A stretch of DNA of 23,434 bases from Coptodactyla brooksi (Eukaryota; Arthropoda; Insecta; Coleoptera; Scarabaeidae): NCBI GenBank assembly GCA_033557675.1, contig JAWQRM010000380.1, forward strand, positions 1 to 23,434, given 5' to 3'. The first letter of the stretch is position 1. Each line of letters starts with the position of its first letter. The notes under the pieces were generated by a model. It saw nothing but the letters and a program-made list of their open reading frames with translations, was not told the origin of the DNA and did no database searches. Below are positions 10,351 to 18,959 of this stretch, one piece after another. A program made the translations under genes and the position numbers.

Positions 10351-10481
10351 GTCTTTGTTTGTCGGTTCCGATGATGCTGACATGGTCGGCGTAACGAGCG
10401 TCAAGCAAATAAACTTTTCTGTTTTGGTATAGTGGTGGCGCTGTTTAACTTCATTAACTTCTATAACTGTGACACTTCATT
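10351..10481 (+). mobile_element. Dispersed hammerhead-bearing repeat, copy 1
   Basis: About 130 bp are shared with 20598-20726. They include the ribozyme and the following blocks 'gtcaagcaaataaactttt', 'ttggtatagtggt.gc' and 'ttaacttc...tgtgac'. Copy 1 carries a small internal duplication of 'ttaacttca'. The repeat abuts the truncated mariner on its left, which suggests insertion into or recombination with it. No protein is encoded. It is probably a fragment of a Penelope-like retroelement or a related non-autonomous element (inference from the ribozyme type). Confidence 0.75.
10357..10414 (+). ncRNA. Hammerhead ribozyme, type I, mutated copy
   Basis: Same fold as the 20.6-kb copy: outer stem I GTTT (10357-10360) with AAAC (10411-10414), stem II GCTGAC (10376-10381) with GTCGGC (10385-10390) around loop ATG, stem III ACG-AG-CGT (10394-10401), and cleavage triplet GTC ending at 10402. 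The core reads CCGATGA instead of CTGATGA, and GTA instead of GAA. The inner stem I (GGTT with AAGC) has one mismatch. Both core changes hit positions known to be needed for catalysis in hammerheads, so this copy is probably inactive. Confidence 0.75.
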
Positions 10482-10871
10482 TCTTGTTAACAATATTCCT
10501 TTAACTCTTGTTTTCTAGCCGCCTCTTGATAGGCGAAAGGCTATATGTCGATTTTCCGTCAAAAATTGCTTTCGATGTGGATCATAATGAGGCATTGCGA
10601 CAGCTACCATAGACATCACCAAAGCGTTTGCTTTTACATATCCTACGACACTCTTATTCATTTAACAGTATACGATAAGAACGTTTAGTTTGCGTTAAGT
10701 AGAATTATTTCTTGTCAATATGAACATATTTATGGAAATCTTCGAAATATCCATCTGGCCTTACTTTTGAGAAGCAAAATGATAGCCTAGCTATTCATTT
10801 TGAGCTATTAAGAGAAGCTTAACTGTAGAAGATATGCGGTTAAAATAGTTCAGTCGCTTAAATAGATCCTC

Positions 10872-10907
10872 GACGATTGAGGGGAATGTTTTGACGATTG
10901 AGGGGAA
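10872..10907. repeat. Two direct copies of a 15-bp unit, period 21
   Basis: gacgattgaggggaa occurs at 10872-10886 and 10893-10907, separated by 6 bases. Confidence 0.9.
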
Positions 10908-10997
10908 CACTTTTTCAAAACTAGAAGTGTACCGATTTGATGATAGTAATAAATTTATAAACTACATTTTCAACGTGTGCTTTTCTTAATGCTTTTG

Positions 10998-11050
10998 AGA
11001 TGTTTGCAGCTTACATCTCTACTTACATCTCTACTTAAGATGTTTGCAGC
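10998..11050. repeat. Nested direct repeats
   Basis: agatgtttgcagc occurs at 10998-11010 and 11038-11050. Between them ttacatctctac is repeated in tandem (11011-11022, 11023-11034). GAGATGT and ACATCTC are also mutual reverse complements, so the block can fold. Confidence 0.85.
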
Positions 11051-11106
11051 AAATCTTGTGACCACATATCTTGTAGCACTTATTTATATATGCTTTTGCC
11101 GCTTCC

Positions 11107-11130
11107 AATGCAAACTTGTTCGTTTGCATT
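11107..11130. repeat. Perfect 9-bp inverted repeat built on an octamer-like motif
   Basis: AATGCAAAC-ttgttc-GTTTGCATT. Each arm carries ATGCAAA, the core of the POU-domain (octamer) binding site, in opposite orientation. Confidence 0.8.
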
Positions 11131-13194
11131 AGCAGCAACAAAGATTTCGACCATTTACTATAAACCACTCGATGACATCAAAAGAACATATCAACATATC
11201 AATGACTTTACAACAATTTCCAATTTGGTAAGACCAGTTTATATCTTATAACATGCAGATAATTGGTAGTCTCCAATTATATCGCTCGTATAGCTATATA
11301 AAGGGTTTGGTTTAACACAATCAACTAAATACTTTATGAAGTCTTCGCCTTTCTGAAGATATATTAAAAAAATCGTGATTTGAAACTATGTTTCTTTCTT
11401 AATTTTTAATCGTAACATCCGCAATACTCTACACCGCAGTACGTTTAGCTTACAAATAAACAGTTTTCTGTGTAATTCTATGTCAAGAAACGCAACAAGT
11501 CCTTCTATTCATAACACGCAATTTGAATACATCCCTTTATACGCGTAGATACCGTTCGTATGTGGAAAGTCGCACATGTGTACAATATGTAAGACCTGCC
11601 TTGTCAATCCAAGTTAAATATTGATCAGGCGCAGTTTTTTCACACAGAGACGTATATTTTTCGATAATAATTGGAACATTCATACCGAAGGACGGGTTCT
11701 TTATCGATATGTAAACTAACCCAGTAAGGAAAATGGAATACTCACAAGTCGAGGTGAGTTAAAGGTGTCTTTTTTTGACAAATCCGTTGCGACTTATTTG
11801 CGTACGATAAGAAAAACGGAAACGGTGAAAAAATATGTACTTCTATGTGTATGTTTGTTAGCAAGGTGTGACCGGATTGATTTGCAATTTTATCGAGGAG
11901 ATTATCGAAGTGTTTACATTATTACTACCTACTTCATATGAACGGTCTTTAGTAACGGGTTGGTAACGAAATAGAAATAGGTATTATTGACGTAATTTTA
12001 TTTTAATATGAGCTGGAAATTTCCTTATTATTACAGAACAAATTGAAGCTGTAATAGGTACCTACAAATGAACCATACTAATTTTTGGCATCTGTCTTAG
12101 CAAACACGATACATCGTAAACTAAAATTACCTTTCGACTTGTCAGTTCGATTCGCCAACTTTCTATGTGGGTTATAATGCAAGTTCAGACTCAACTCTTT
12201 CTTGTTCGCTACATTATTTGCAAAATTAATAATTTTAAGCAATAATAATTCTGATATCCTGACCCAAACATATTTAAAATACCGTTCAAAAGTTTCGAAA
12301 GCTTTTCATTTGAAGACACCAACTTGAAGCTAAGTACAGATATTCAAGAAATCTGAGCTACTCTCAACAAGCACATATTTGGGTTCTATTAAATGCTCCA
12401 CAACTACCGACGATTGCTAATTTTAGTTTGTAGCATTGGGATTGTCTATAAAAGAATAACGAGAACTGTTCATTTTCCCATATTATTTATCGATCTGCCC
12501 CATAATCAACAAACGAATTTATAAAGCCGGTATACATTTCAAAGCAGGGCAGCGTACAGACTGTACCAACCTGATGTTCCGGAACTTGAAACTCCTTGCC
12601 ATAAAACATCCGGTTTTCAACCTATCCTGCTTCTTACTTTTAGCGTACCTATACGTATGTACTCACAGAGAACATGATGAAAATGCACGTGTGCTTACTT
12701 TAAATAACAATCGACTGTTGGTAATTCAAAGCGGATGTCGCGTAAGCAGAGATTTTCTATTGACAGAAGGGCACTACCTGGATTTTAAAGAATAATGGTT
12801 GTTGAATTTTATGGATGCAAATTACATGAATCTTAAGCTGCCTTATATAAGTATAAATGGTTACAATTACAAGTTAATCAAACTGCCTATTCTAATGCTT
12901 TGAAACAATATAGACTTATCTGCTAACCAAATAATAAATAACAATAAGGTATATGAAGTAATGAATAGATTTGTGTATATCTATATGTCGGGGTTCTAGA
13001 ATTTCATTTACAAGCGATATATCCATTATTCGAGAAGATAGAACGACCTCTAATTACCCATTTGAAACTGTGCGTTTGTTGATCATCAAACAACCCCTAT
13101 CATGGATTTTTGATTTCTCGGAGCTATTGCACAATTTAATTGCGCATTTGAAAGTGTAACTTTTACATAGTTTTTATTCTGTGAATAAAATTTC

Positions 13195-13594
13195 GATCTT
13201 GATTATGAGTGTTGCTCTGGTCACCCGACCGAGATAGATCCGAGTGTTGTAAAGGATGTCGTCGATCAAAATCATACTAATCAGTGCGAGGGATTGCCAT
13301 GGCACTTGATCTATCCCATACAAGGGTAGAAAGTTATTTGTGTAAGTTTGGTTACGTTTAAGCATGGATACGATTTGGTGCACCAACTCAAAGGAAGCAA
13401 CCCGGTTTTGAAGGGGTTGGTTACGGAGTTGGTTATGAAGGATGAAAAATGGATTATCTACGATAATCATGTTCGTAAAAGTTAATGAAGCTGTTGGAAA
13501 GGTAGTAAAGAGGCATAGAAAATGATACATTATTTTATTCCACACAATTTGTGTTTTATTCCAAAACCGAACGAACTTATTTGCCAACCCAATA
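13195..13594 (+). pseudogene. mariner transposase remnant with 3' terminal repeat
   Basis: A single frame (13195-13485) reads 'CCSGHPTEIDPSVVKDVVDQ', the mariner SGRPTEID..L..L.EQN block, then after a TAG 'GYDLVHQLKGSNPVLKG', then 'KDEKWIIYDNHVRK', which holds the first catalytic Asp in the universal mariner DEKW..YDN signature. The frame then stops, and sequence resembling the C-terminus (KLLER) follows at once, so the rest of the catalytic domain is deleted. The 3' terminal repeat lies at 13561-13592; its reverse complement starts TTGGGTTGGCAAATAAGTTC. A TA target follows. The 5' terminus is absent. Dead element; family call strong. Confidence 0.8.
13561..13592 (+). repeat. mariner 3' terminal inverted repeat
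   Basis: The reverse complement begins TTGGGTTGGCAAATAAGTTC, the usual mariner terminal pattern, and abuts a TA. No matching 5' partner is found upstream. Confidence 0.65.
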
Positions 13595-13830
13595 AAACAT
13601 TTATGTGATTTCCCTTAGTTGTCAAATGATTGTAATTTGTTTGTACCTGTCATGCGTTTATAGTAGGGAACAACCTTTGGACAACTTCAGGCGTACAGTT
13701 TTGCACAATTTAGGCGTACAGTTAGGCAGTTTTGATTTTTGTGGAAGCAGATCTATCCTACAAGATTTTATAGTTTCCGCGTCATTTAATTTTAACTGTA
13801 TTAGTCTCATTAAGTATGTTTCATGTTTTC

Positions 13831-13929
13831 TCAGTACGGGATTCCCAGCAACTCCAGATCTTGTTTTACTGCCTGAATCCATGTAGTTCGAGGTCTACCC
13901 CTGCCTCTTCTCCCGATCACTCCCCTTGT
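13831..13929 (-). pseudogene. C-terminal tail of a non-LTR retrotransposon (LINE) reverse transcriptase
   Basis: On the minus strand one frame reads 'GRRGRGRPRTTWIQAVKQDL' followed by ELLGIPY and a stop. The basic GRGRPR-TW-(x)4-DL tail is typical of the C-termini of several arthropod LINE families. Only this short piece remains. It is preceded on that strand by a long pyrimidine tract (purines on the plus strand, 13931-13978). The exact family cannot be assigned. Confidence 0.55.
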
Positions 13930-13930
13930 T

Positions 13931-13978
13931 AGGAAGAGGAGTGAAGATAGGAAGAGAAGATAAGAAGAAGTGGAGACA
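13931..13978. repeat. Purine-rich tract
   Basis: About 48 bases of almost uninterrupted A and G, with only a few T. Adjacent to the LINE tail. Confidence 0.8.
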
Positions 13979-14022
13979 AATATGTAATCAAACCATGGGC
14001 CTCTAAGGCCTCTTGAGCTGTA

Positions 14023-14038
14023 TATGTATGTATGTATG
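14023..14038. repeat. TATG microsatellite
   Basis: Four uninterrupted TATG units. Confidence 0.9.
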
Positions 14039-15304
14039 TTTTCTCATAATCTGCAAACATATTTTGAATAAGGACGAATTTTCCACCATATATTTTTTTC
14101 AATAATAGTAACATTTGCAAGCGATCTAAGAAATATCTATTTTACATTTTTATCCATATTTGTTGTCTATCTCTGTGTTTCCTTCCTATTTGTTTAAACT
14201 CAAACAAGCTATAGAAAGAAAACGACTGATATAAAGAAGATATTTAAGATTCAACTGAACTTATACCATTTGTAAGGGAAGAAATTCCTAAGTATTATTT
14301 CTAAGAACATCGAAGTTAGTTTTTTCCCTGTTCGAAAATGTTTTCCTTTTCACTTCTTCTAGTGAATTAACAGATAAGATTAAGAACCGTATAAGACGAA
14401 CAAATAGTCTCATCTTTAGGTTTGTATTCTACTTTCTGTACACGTAATCTTATTATATCATTTATATGCAATATTATTAGTATTGCTATTCGTAACTACC
14501 AGTATCCTTGCAAGCATAACTCCCTATTAGCTTTGACTACTAAAAACTAGTCCTTAATCAGGACCTGTTCGCTCGCTCCAAAGGCTTTTCATATTATAAT
14601 TCTTTTGCGCCTCAGTCGCCAGTTGTTGATTTTTGGTACTTATACTGTAGTAAGTATATATGAATGCAAATTCGGTATTGCGGGCATGACCACCTGTGTG
14701 TGCAGCTCATTCGTCGCTCGAACTGTTATTGGGTCGTTTTTCATCATTACCGCCTTTATGTGGCGAAACACGCCTTTGCTCCTCTTTTACTACGGGTCGA
14801 TTTATTTGACGGCGTTACAGTTGTATTTGGTAATGTTATCGTCCCGAGCTGCCCATTTTATCACTTGGCGGTCCCCTTATGGTTTGGATATGCGTCGATT
14901 CAACAGGAACAGGTTTTTGAATGTACGGAGAATACACGAGCAAGTGTACACTACTTACAAGAACGTAGAATGATAGTTTATTGAAGTTTGTATTTGTTAA
15001 AACCCACGATTTTTACAAATTTATTTTATTAGTTTGTCGCACCTGCCGAATTGTATTAAAATTCGGATGCTATCAGAAGAGAGCTCGAGAGACTACGTCC
15101 CTCGCCTTTCGGGCTGTGGATTTAATATTTCTCCCTCACGGATAAAGCTCTATTACAATCCCTTGTTGTTTAAATAACTATTAAGTAATACTTTATTGCT
15201 ATAAAATAATATTAAACCAAGAAAATAAAAAATCCGACATTTGATAAAAGATTTGGATAAAAGAAAGAGATGCATTGCTCCTTAGTGCAATTCTTGACGT
15301 TAAT
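14039..15304. other. Unassigned stretch with a G+C-elevated, ORF-rich core
   Basis: Positions about 14560-14980 are noticeably richer in G+C than the flanks and leave two overlapping plus-strand frames open (14605-14973 and 14664-14984). Neither has a recognisable domain, and their overlap argues against both being genes. Another G+C-rich patch, 'cgtccctcgcctttcgggct', lies near 15097-15116. The block may be an unrecognised mobile element. Confidence 0.45.
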
Positions 15305-15430
15305 ATGGTAGACAAAAAGAGACAAGGCGTAGTAAGAAAACCGGATACAGTCCTTAATTATGGAAAAAATGGACGGTATTGACAGAAGCATAATGGAACA
15401 ATTCCATCGTATTCACTTACTTTATATAGT
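15305..15430 (+). pseudogene. piggyBac-like transposase fragment (catalytic domain end)
   Basis: Frame one gives 'VRKPDTVLNYGK' and, after a one-base shift in a run of six A residues (15364-15369), frame two gives 'MDGIDRSIMEQF'. Together these fit the piggyBac signature R.P..V.DYNK.MGGVDR, which includes the third catalytic Asp. No terminal repeats or further transposase sequence are visible nearby. This is a second piggyBac relic, not part of the 36-932 element. Confidence 0.5.
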
Positions 15431-16352
15431 TTTCGCAACGGATAACTAAACGTCTTAAATTTTTAAATAACTTAAATTATTTAAGTACAAAAACTGCTTG
15501 TGATACAAAGAGATTATTTGCAGAACGTACCATGAAATCGTTCCTATTGATATATAACAATCTAACAAAACACAGAAAAGAATACTGAGATGCTAAAAAG
15601 GCATATGCTTTGATAAAAGAATTAATGAATAATCTCCACATAAGACAACGGGAATTTAAATACACAAAAGGAGTGTATTTCACGAACAGGAATCTATTTG
15701 ATGAACAGAGTGTATTTCTTTCGACGGTTTTAAATGGAAACTCTCTATTGCCTGATAGATATCTCAAATCTAATATATGTAAGTGTATGAAGCTATTCTT
15801 CGAAGTTGTTAATTGAAGAAAACCGCAATTCGATACCTGTAACCGACATCGACATCTCCACGCAAATTCAAATTGTACTGATTTTTAAACATCTTAAGCT
15901 GTTTAGTAGTCAGGCCAGGGCTTTCAGAAATGTCCACGTTCCACGTGACCGCAACTGATTAGGCAACCTAACTTGCAGTATACTAATGATTAAAATAAAA
16001 CACCCTAACTGTCACAATTGAGAAAGTCAGCGGCGTAAAAAAATTAATTTACTATTAAGTAAGAGGAAAATAAATATTCATTATTATCAAAATGTATTAA
16101 CATTAAGTCCTATACTATTAAACTAGCGAAAATTGTATATTCGTTAACTATAAAAGCTCTCTGCATTTGCTGTGACTAACCTAAAACATTAAGTTGAAAT
16201 TCAATTTGATTGAGATGGTCTGATTTACTGTTGTTTATTAAATTTTTAGTAGGTATTTTTAGTAGGGGTTTTCCATGAATTTGTAGGATCTCTTTCACAT
16301 CTTCAGAATTTTATTTACTTACAGAAGTAGAAACTGCAATCATAATAGGTGC
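15431..16352. other. Gene-free A+T-rich stretch
   Basis: A plus-strand frame from about 15460 to 15816 is open except for one TGA near 15587, and a minus-strand frame overlaps it. Neither shows a known motif, and codon use looks like A+T-rich noise. Nothing else seen. Confidence 0.5.
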
Positions 16353-16980
16353 TCAAAATGGCCACCTTGTCTTTCTAAGCATTCTTACTCTACGCTTCAC
16401 ACTCTCAAAACCGTTTTCAATATAATTTGGTGTTATGCTATATATATCTTGCATAATTGCTGCTTTCAACAGCCGATTCAGAAGTATATCATTTTTAATG
16501 CGCCCAAATAAATCTAATTCTTGTGGAGTAAGATCTGGACGAGGAGACAACAAACCTCAACGAATTACACGGTGCCCATAAAATTCTTCTAAATATCTTA
16601 AACTTGCATGTGCAGGGTGTGGTGTATTTCCATCTTGTTGAAAATAGCCAATTTGAGTTGATCGTCATGCATTTCGACTATTGCTTGTTGCAAAATGACA
16701 CGAATGATCCTTTTACTTGAAATCCAATCTTCCGAGGATGTGGAGGTGTTTCAATTAAGTAATGCGAATCTCTACTGCCCACAGAGAATCGTCATGAAAA
16801 AAGTCAACGTATGTTCAATAAATTATTATTATCGTTCAGATGTTCGTTGAACCACTGATAGTATTGATTATCAGCGCCGATTGATTATAGTCAGGTGGAT
16901 GCAACTGCTGAATAGCAGACATTTTGTAAGATTTCATTTGCAGGTTCTGCTTTAATGCCTTGTGAACAGTGCCACTGAAC
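16353..16980 (-). pseudogene. Tc1/mariner-superfamily transposase remnant (DNA-binding end and catalytic domain)
   Basis: Read on the minus strand with frameshifts. 'GTVHKALKQN' followed by 'MSAIQQLHPPDYNQ' matches the second helix-turn-helix and the RV..L...D linker. 'YQWFNEHLNDNN' matches the CQWF segment. A degraded first catalytic block follows ('DSHYLIETPPHPRK'), then 'YFQQDGNTPHPAHASLRYLE', holding the second catalytic Asp, and after a TGA in place of Trp 'LLSPRPDLTPQELDLFG', the third catalytic region. The C-terminal tail ends at 16353. Known relatives read 'FQQDGAPAH..' and 'PRSPDLTPLDFFLWG'. Here the LD of the last motif is QE, which leaves 37 residues between the second Asp and that Glu. 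Several stops and shifts show it is dead. Confidence 0.8.
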
Positions 16981-17405
16981 AAACCTAGGAAAGAATTATA
17001 GTATTAATCAAATATCTAATTAGATAGGCAATTCACTTTTTAGAAATTAAAAAAATCTGTTGAAAATAAGTATTAAAGATTGAAATCAGGAATAAAAAAA
17101 ATCTAGTGAGAATCAACATTATGATTGTCTCAGTTTAAGACTGACAGTAACTTTATCTTTATTAATTTAATTTTATGTAACTATTTCTATTTAATTTAAC
17201 GGGTAGTCTTACACAGTGTAAAAATGAAATAAATTTTTTTGAATGTCTAAAGAGTCCTGTATTATTATTGTTTACAAATTTACATCAAGGTAAACCTCAT
17301 ACACTTACTCATATTAGCAATATATGGTAAATATACTGTTACGGTTAGCATTTACCAAAGAAACCTTTATTATTTTAAATTGCTTTTAAGTGATTTAACA
17401 TTGAT
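16981..17405. other. A+T-rich insertion or intron-like segment inside the transposase remnant
   Basis: About 425 bp without coding similarity separate the N-terminal and middle pieces of the minus-strand transposase. On the minus strand the downstream junction reads TTTCCTAG, like a splice acceptor, but this may be coincidence. No terminal repeats were spotted that would mark a nested transposon. Confidence 0.4.
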
Positions 17406-17558
17406 CTAATAAATTTCAATTTCAACATCTTCTGTTAAAACAGTTGGTCTTCCTGTCGACTTTCCCTTACAAATTGAGTGTTTGGTTTCATATCGTTTAA
17501 TAAGTACTGCCCTGTGATTCTTAAAAACATCATATGCAGAGTTAGCACCAAGAGAATC
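17406..17558 (-). pseudogene. N-terminal helix-turn-helix piece of the same transposase remnant
   Basis: One minus-strand frame reads 'GANSAYDVFKNHRAVLIKRY' then 'GKSTGRPTVLTEDVE' before a TAG. The GRPTVLTEDVE block is the usual linker between the two N-terminal DNA-binding motifs in Tc1/mariner-like transposases. Order and strand agree with the larger piece at 16353-16980, so both probably come from one element. Confidence 0.6.
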
Positions 17559-18250
17559 TTAAAAAACTGTTCGATGCAACATTGCAGTGAATAAGTTAAA
17601 TTTTCATCAGGATTAGGAGTTTATGCAAGTGTGTCGTTAATGTGAATGCATCTTGTTCCAGTGACACCATTTTCCAGTAGTTCAGCTTACTTCAAAATTT
17701 TAATTAGTTTAAAACCTCACTTGAAAATATATTTTTAATTTACTTCGAAGCGCCCACGTGATCTTGCAGTTCTAAAAGGACTATTTGTTTGATATTGACT
17801 AAACAGATGATACAGTTCTAATTAACAATTAGTAATAAATTACAGCAAAGACTTTGAAACAAATATTTAGTTCACGAAAGTATAATTCACGCCTATGTTT
17901 GAAATGTTACTTTGACCTGATTACTATGACCTGGTTACTTTTTAGTGACATACACAACAATATTATAATACTACCAAACTACCATAAACAAATTCTTAGA
18001 ATAGAAATCTGCATTTCTGAAATAAATAATTCTGATATTTCTGAAAGCCCGCTGTTTTACTAATAATAGTTTAGTTGTATTCTAGTCGTGAGCTATTTAT
18101 AGTTTGTGATACCTAACAAAAAATACTTTTTAGCATAGATTATGAGGTAATTGGCAATTGGCATTAATTATGAAGTCATTTATTCATGTGAATTTATTCG
18201 TTCGAGTCTCGAATGGAACAAACAAGAGAATGATATTCTGAAGAGTTAGT
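17559..18250. other. Gene-free stretch
   Basis: No recognisable coding, RNA or repeat signal beyond A+T-rich sequence. Remnants of the flanking transposon may extend into the first 100 bp. Confidence 0.5.
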
Positions 18251-18321
18251 GGACCACTTCGTGGTTCAGTGGTAACAGTAATTGGCATGAAACTTGAGGC
18301 CGCAGTAAGTAGTTAATTCCA
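18250..18321 (+). mobile_element. tRNA-derived SINE head, decayed
   Basis: TGGTTCAGTGG at 18262-18272 is a perfect RNA polymerase III A-box (TRGYNNANNNG). About 49 bp further, agttaattcc (18311-18320) occupies the B-box position but has lost the GGTTCGA core. The middle 'ggcatgaaacttgaggccgc' resembles tRNA-derived SINE heads. It is not an intact tRNA gene. Confidence 0.4.
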
Positions 18322-18800
18322 TAGTCATTTATTGTTTACTGTTACGAATACTTTTAAAGATATAAAGACCTTGCTGTGATCCAACAAGAGCGTGCTTTTC
18401 CAGTATGCTTTTTCAGTTTAAGTGAAGAACAAATTTGTTTAAAACATTTTTTGAACCCTTGAATAGATCTATTTTACCAGTTCTAAACAATTTTTCTTTT
18501 CTCTGGCTAACTAAATTAATGGTAAAACCTAAAGTAAAGACTCGAATATTGAAAATATCTTGTAATCGCCTATACATTTTTTACGAAAATCGGGGTATTA
18601 ATATAATAAGAAAATGGGGGTTTTAATCTATGAGGGTTTTACGTAGTTATGCAATGTAAGTAACAAGAATGATAAACATTTTAATTTTACTAGAACACAG
18701 TTAGCAAACTAGAAGAAAGTTTGCATTTTAAAAATTATATTTCTGTTAAACCCTACCAAAAAAGGAAGCGATAAAGACAATGTCTCGTACAACGTACGAT

Positions 18801-18847
18801 GACTAATACACAAATGTTGTGTACTAGTTGTGCACAACATTTTAGTC
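18801..18847. repeat. Imperfect hairpin of about 15 bp
   Basis: AAATGTTGTG (18812-18821) pairs exactly with CACAACATTT (18833-18842). Past a 5-base bulge, GACTAA (18801-18806) can pair with TTAGTC (18842-18847). Confidence 0.75.
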
Positions 18848-18938
18848 TATACTGTAGATATTATTCAAGCTTTTGTAGATGCTTTTAAGCCCATGAAACT
18901 AGAAATAAAACTGTGCTAAGATTTAGCAAAAGCTGTAC

Positions 18939-18959
18939 AAGTCACCGTACGGGTGACTT
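18939..18959. repeat. Perfect 8-bp hairpin
   Basis: AAGTCACC-GTACG-GGTGACTT. Confidence 0.85.

Larger units (their letters stand above)
10482..13190. other. Gene-free stretch with short tandem and inverted repeats
   Basis: No recognisable coding region. Contains short repeats at 10872-10907, 10998-11050 and 11107-11130. A small frame of 73 codons at 12574-12795 sits about 50 bp after a TATAAA (12520-12525), but it matches no family and is not called a gene. An 8-bp hairpin (13172-13190) lies directly before the third mariner remnant. Confidence 0.6.

Noticed and set aside
10872..11050. Possible CRISPR-like array
   Set aside because: Only two copies of each short unit with irregular spacing, in a eukaryotic genome.
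12574..12795. Small membrane-protein gene with a TATAAA about 50 bp upstream
   Set aside because: The hydrophobic run and TATA-like box are suggestive, but there is no homology, no splice context and such frames are expected by chance.
13174..13587. 137-codon minus-strand gene
   Set aside because: Antisense shadow of the plus-strand mariner remnant.
18250..18321. Functional tRNA gene
   Set aside because: The A-box is perfect but the B-box core is lost and no acceptor stem pairs; only a decayed SINE head is supported.
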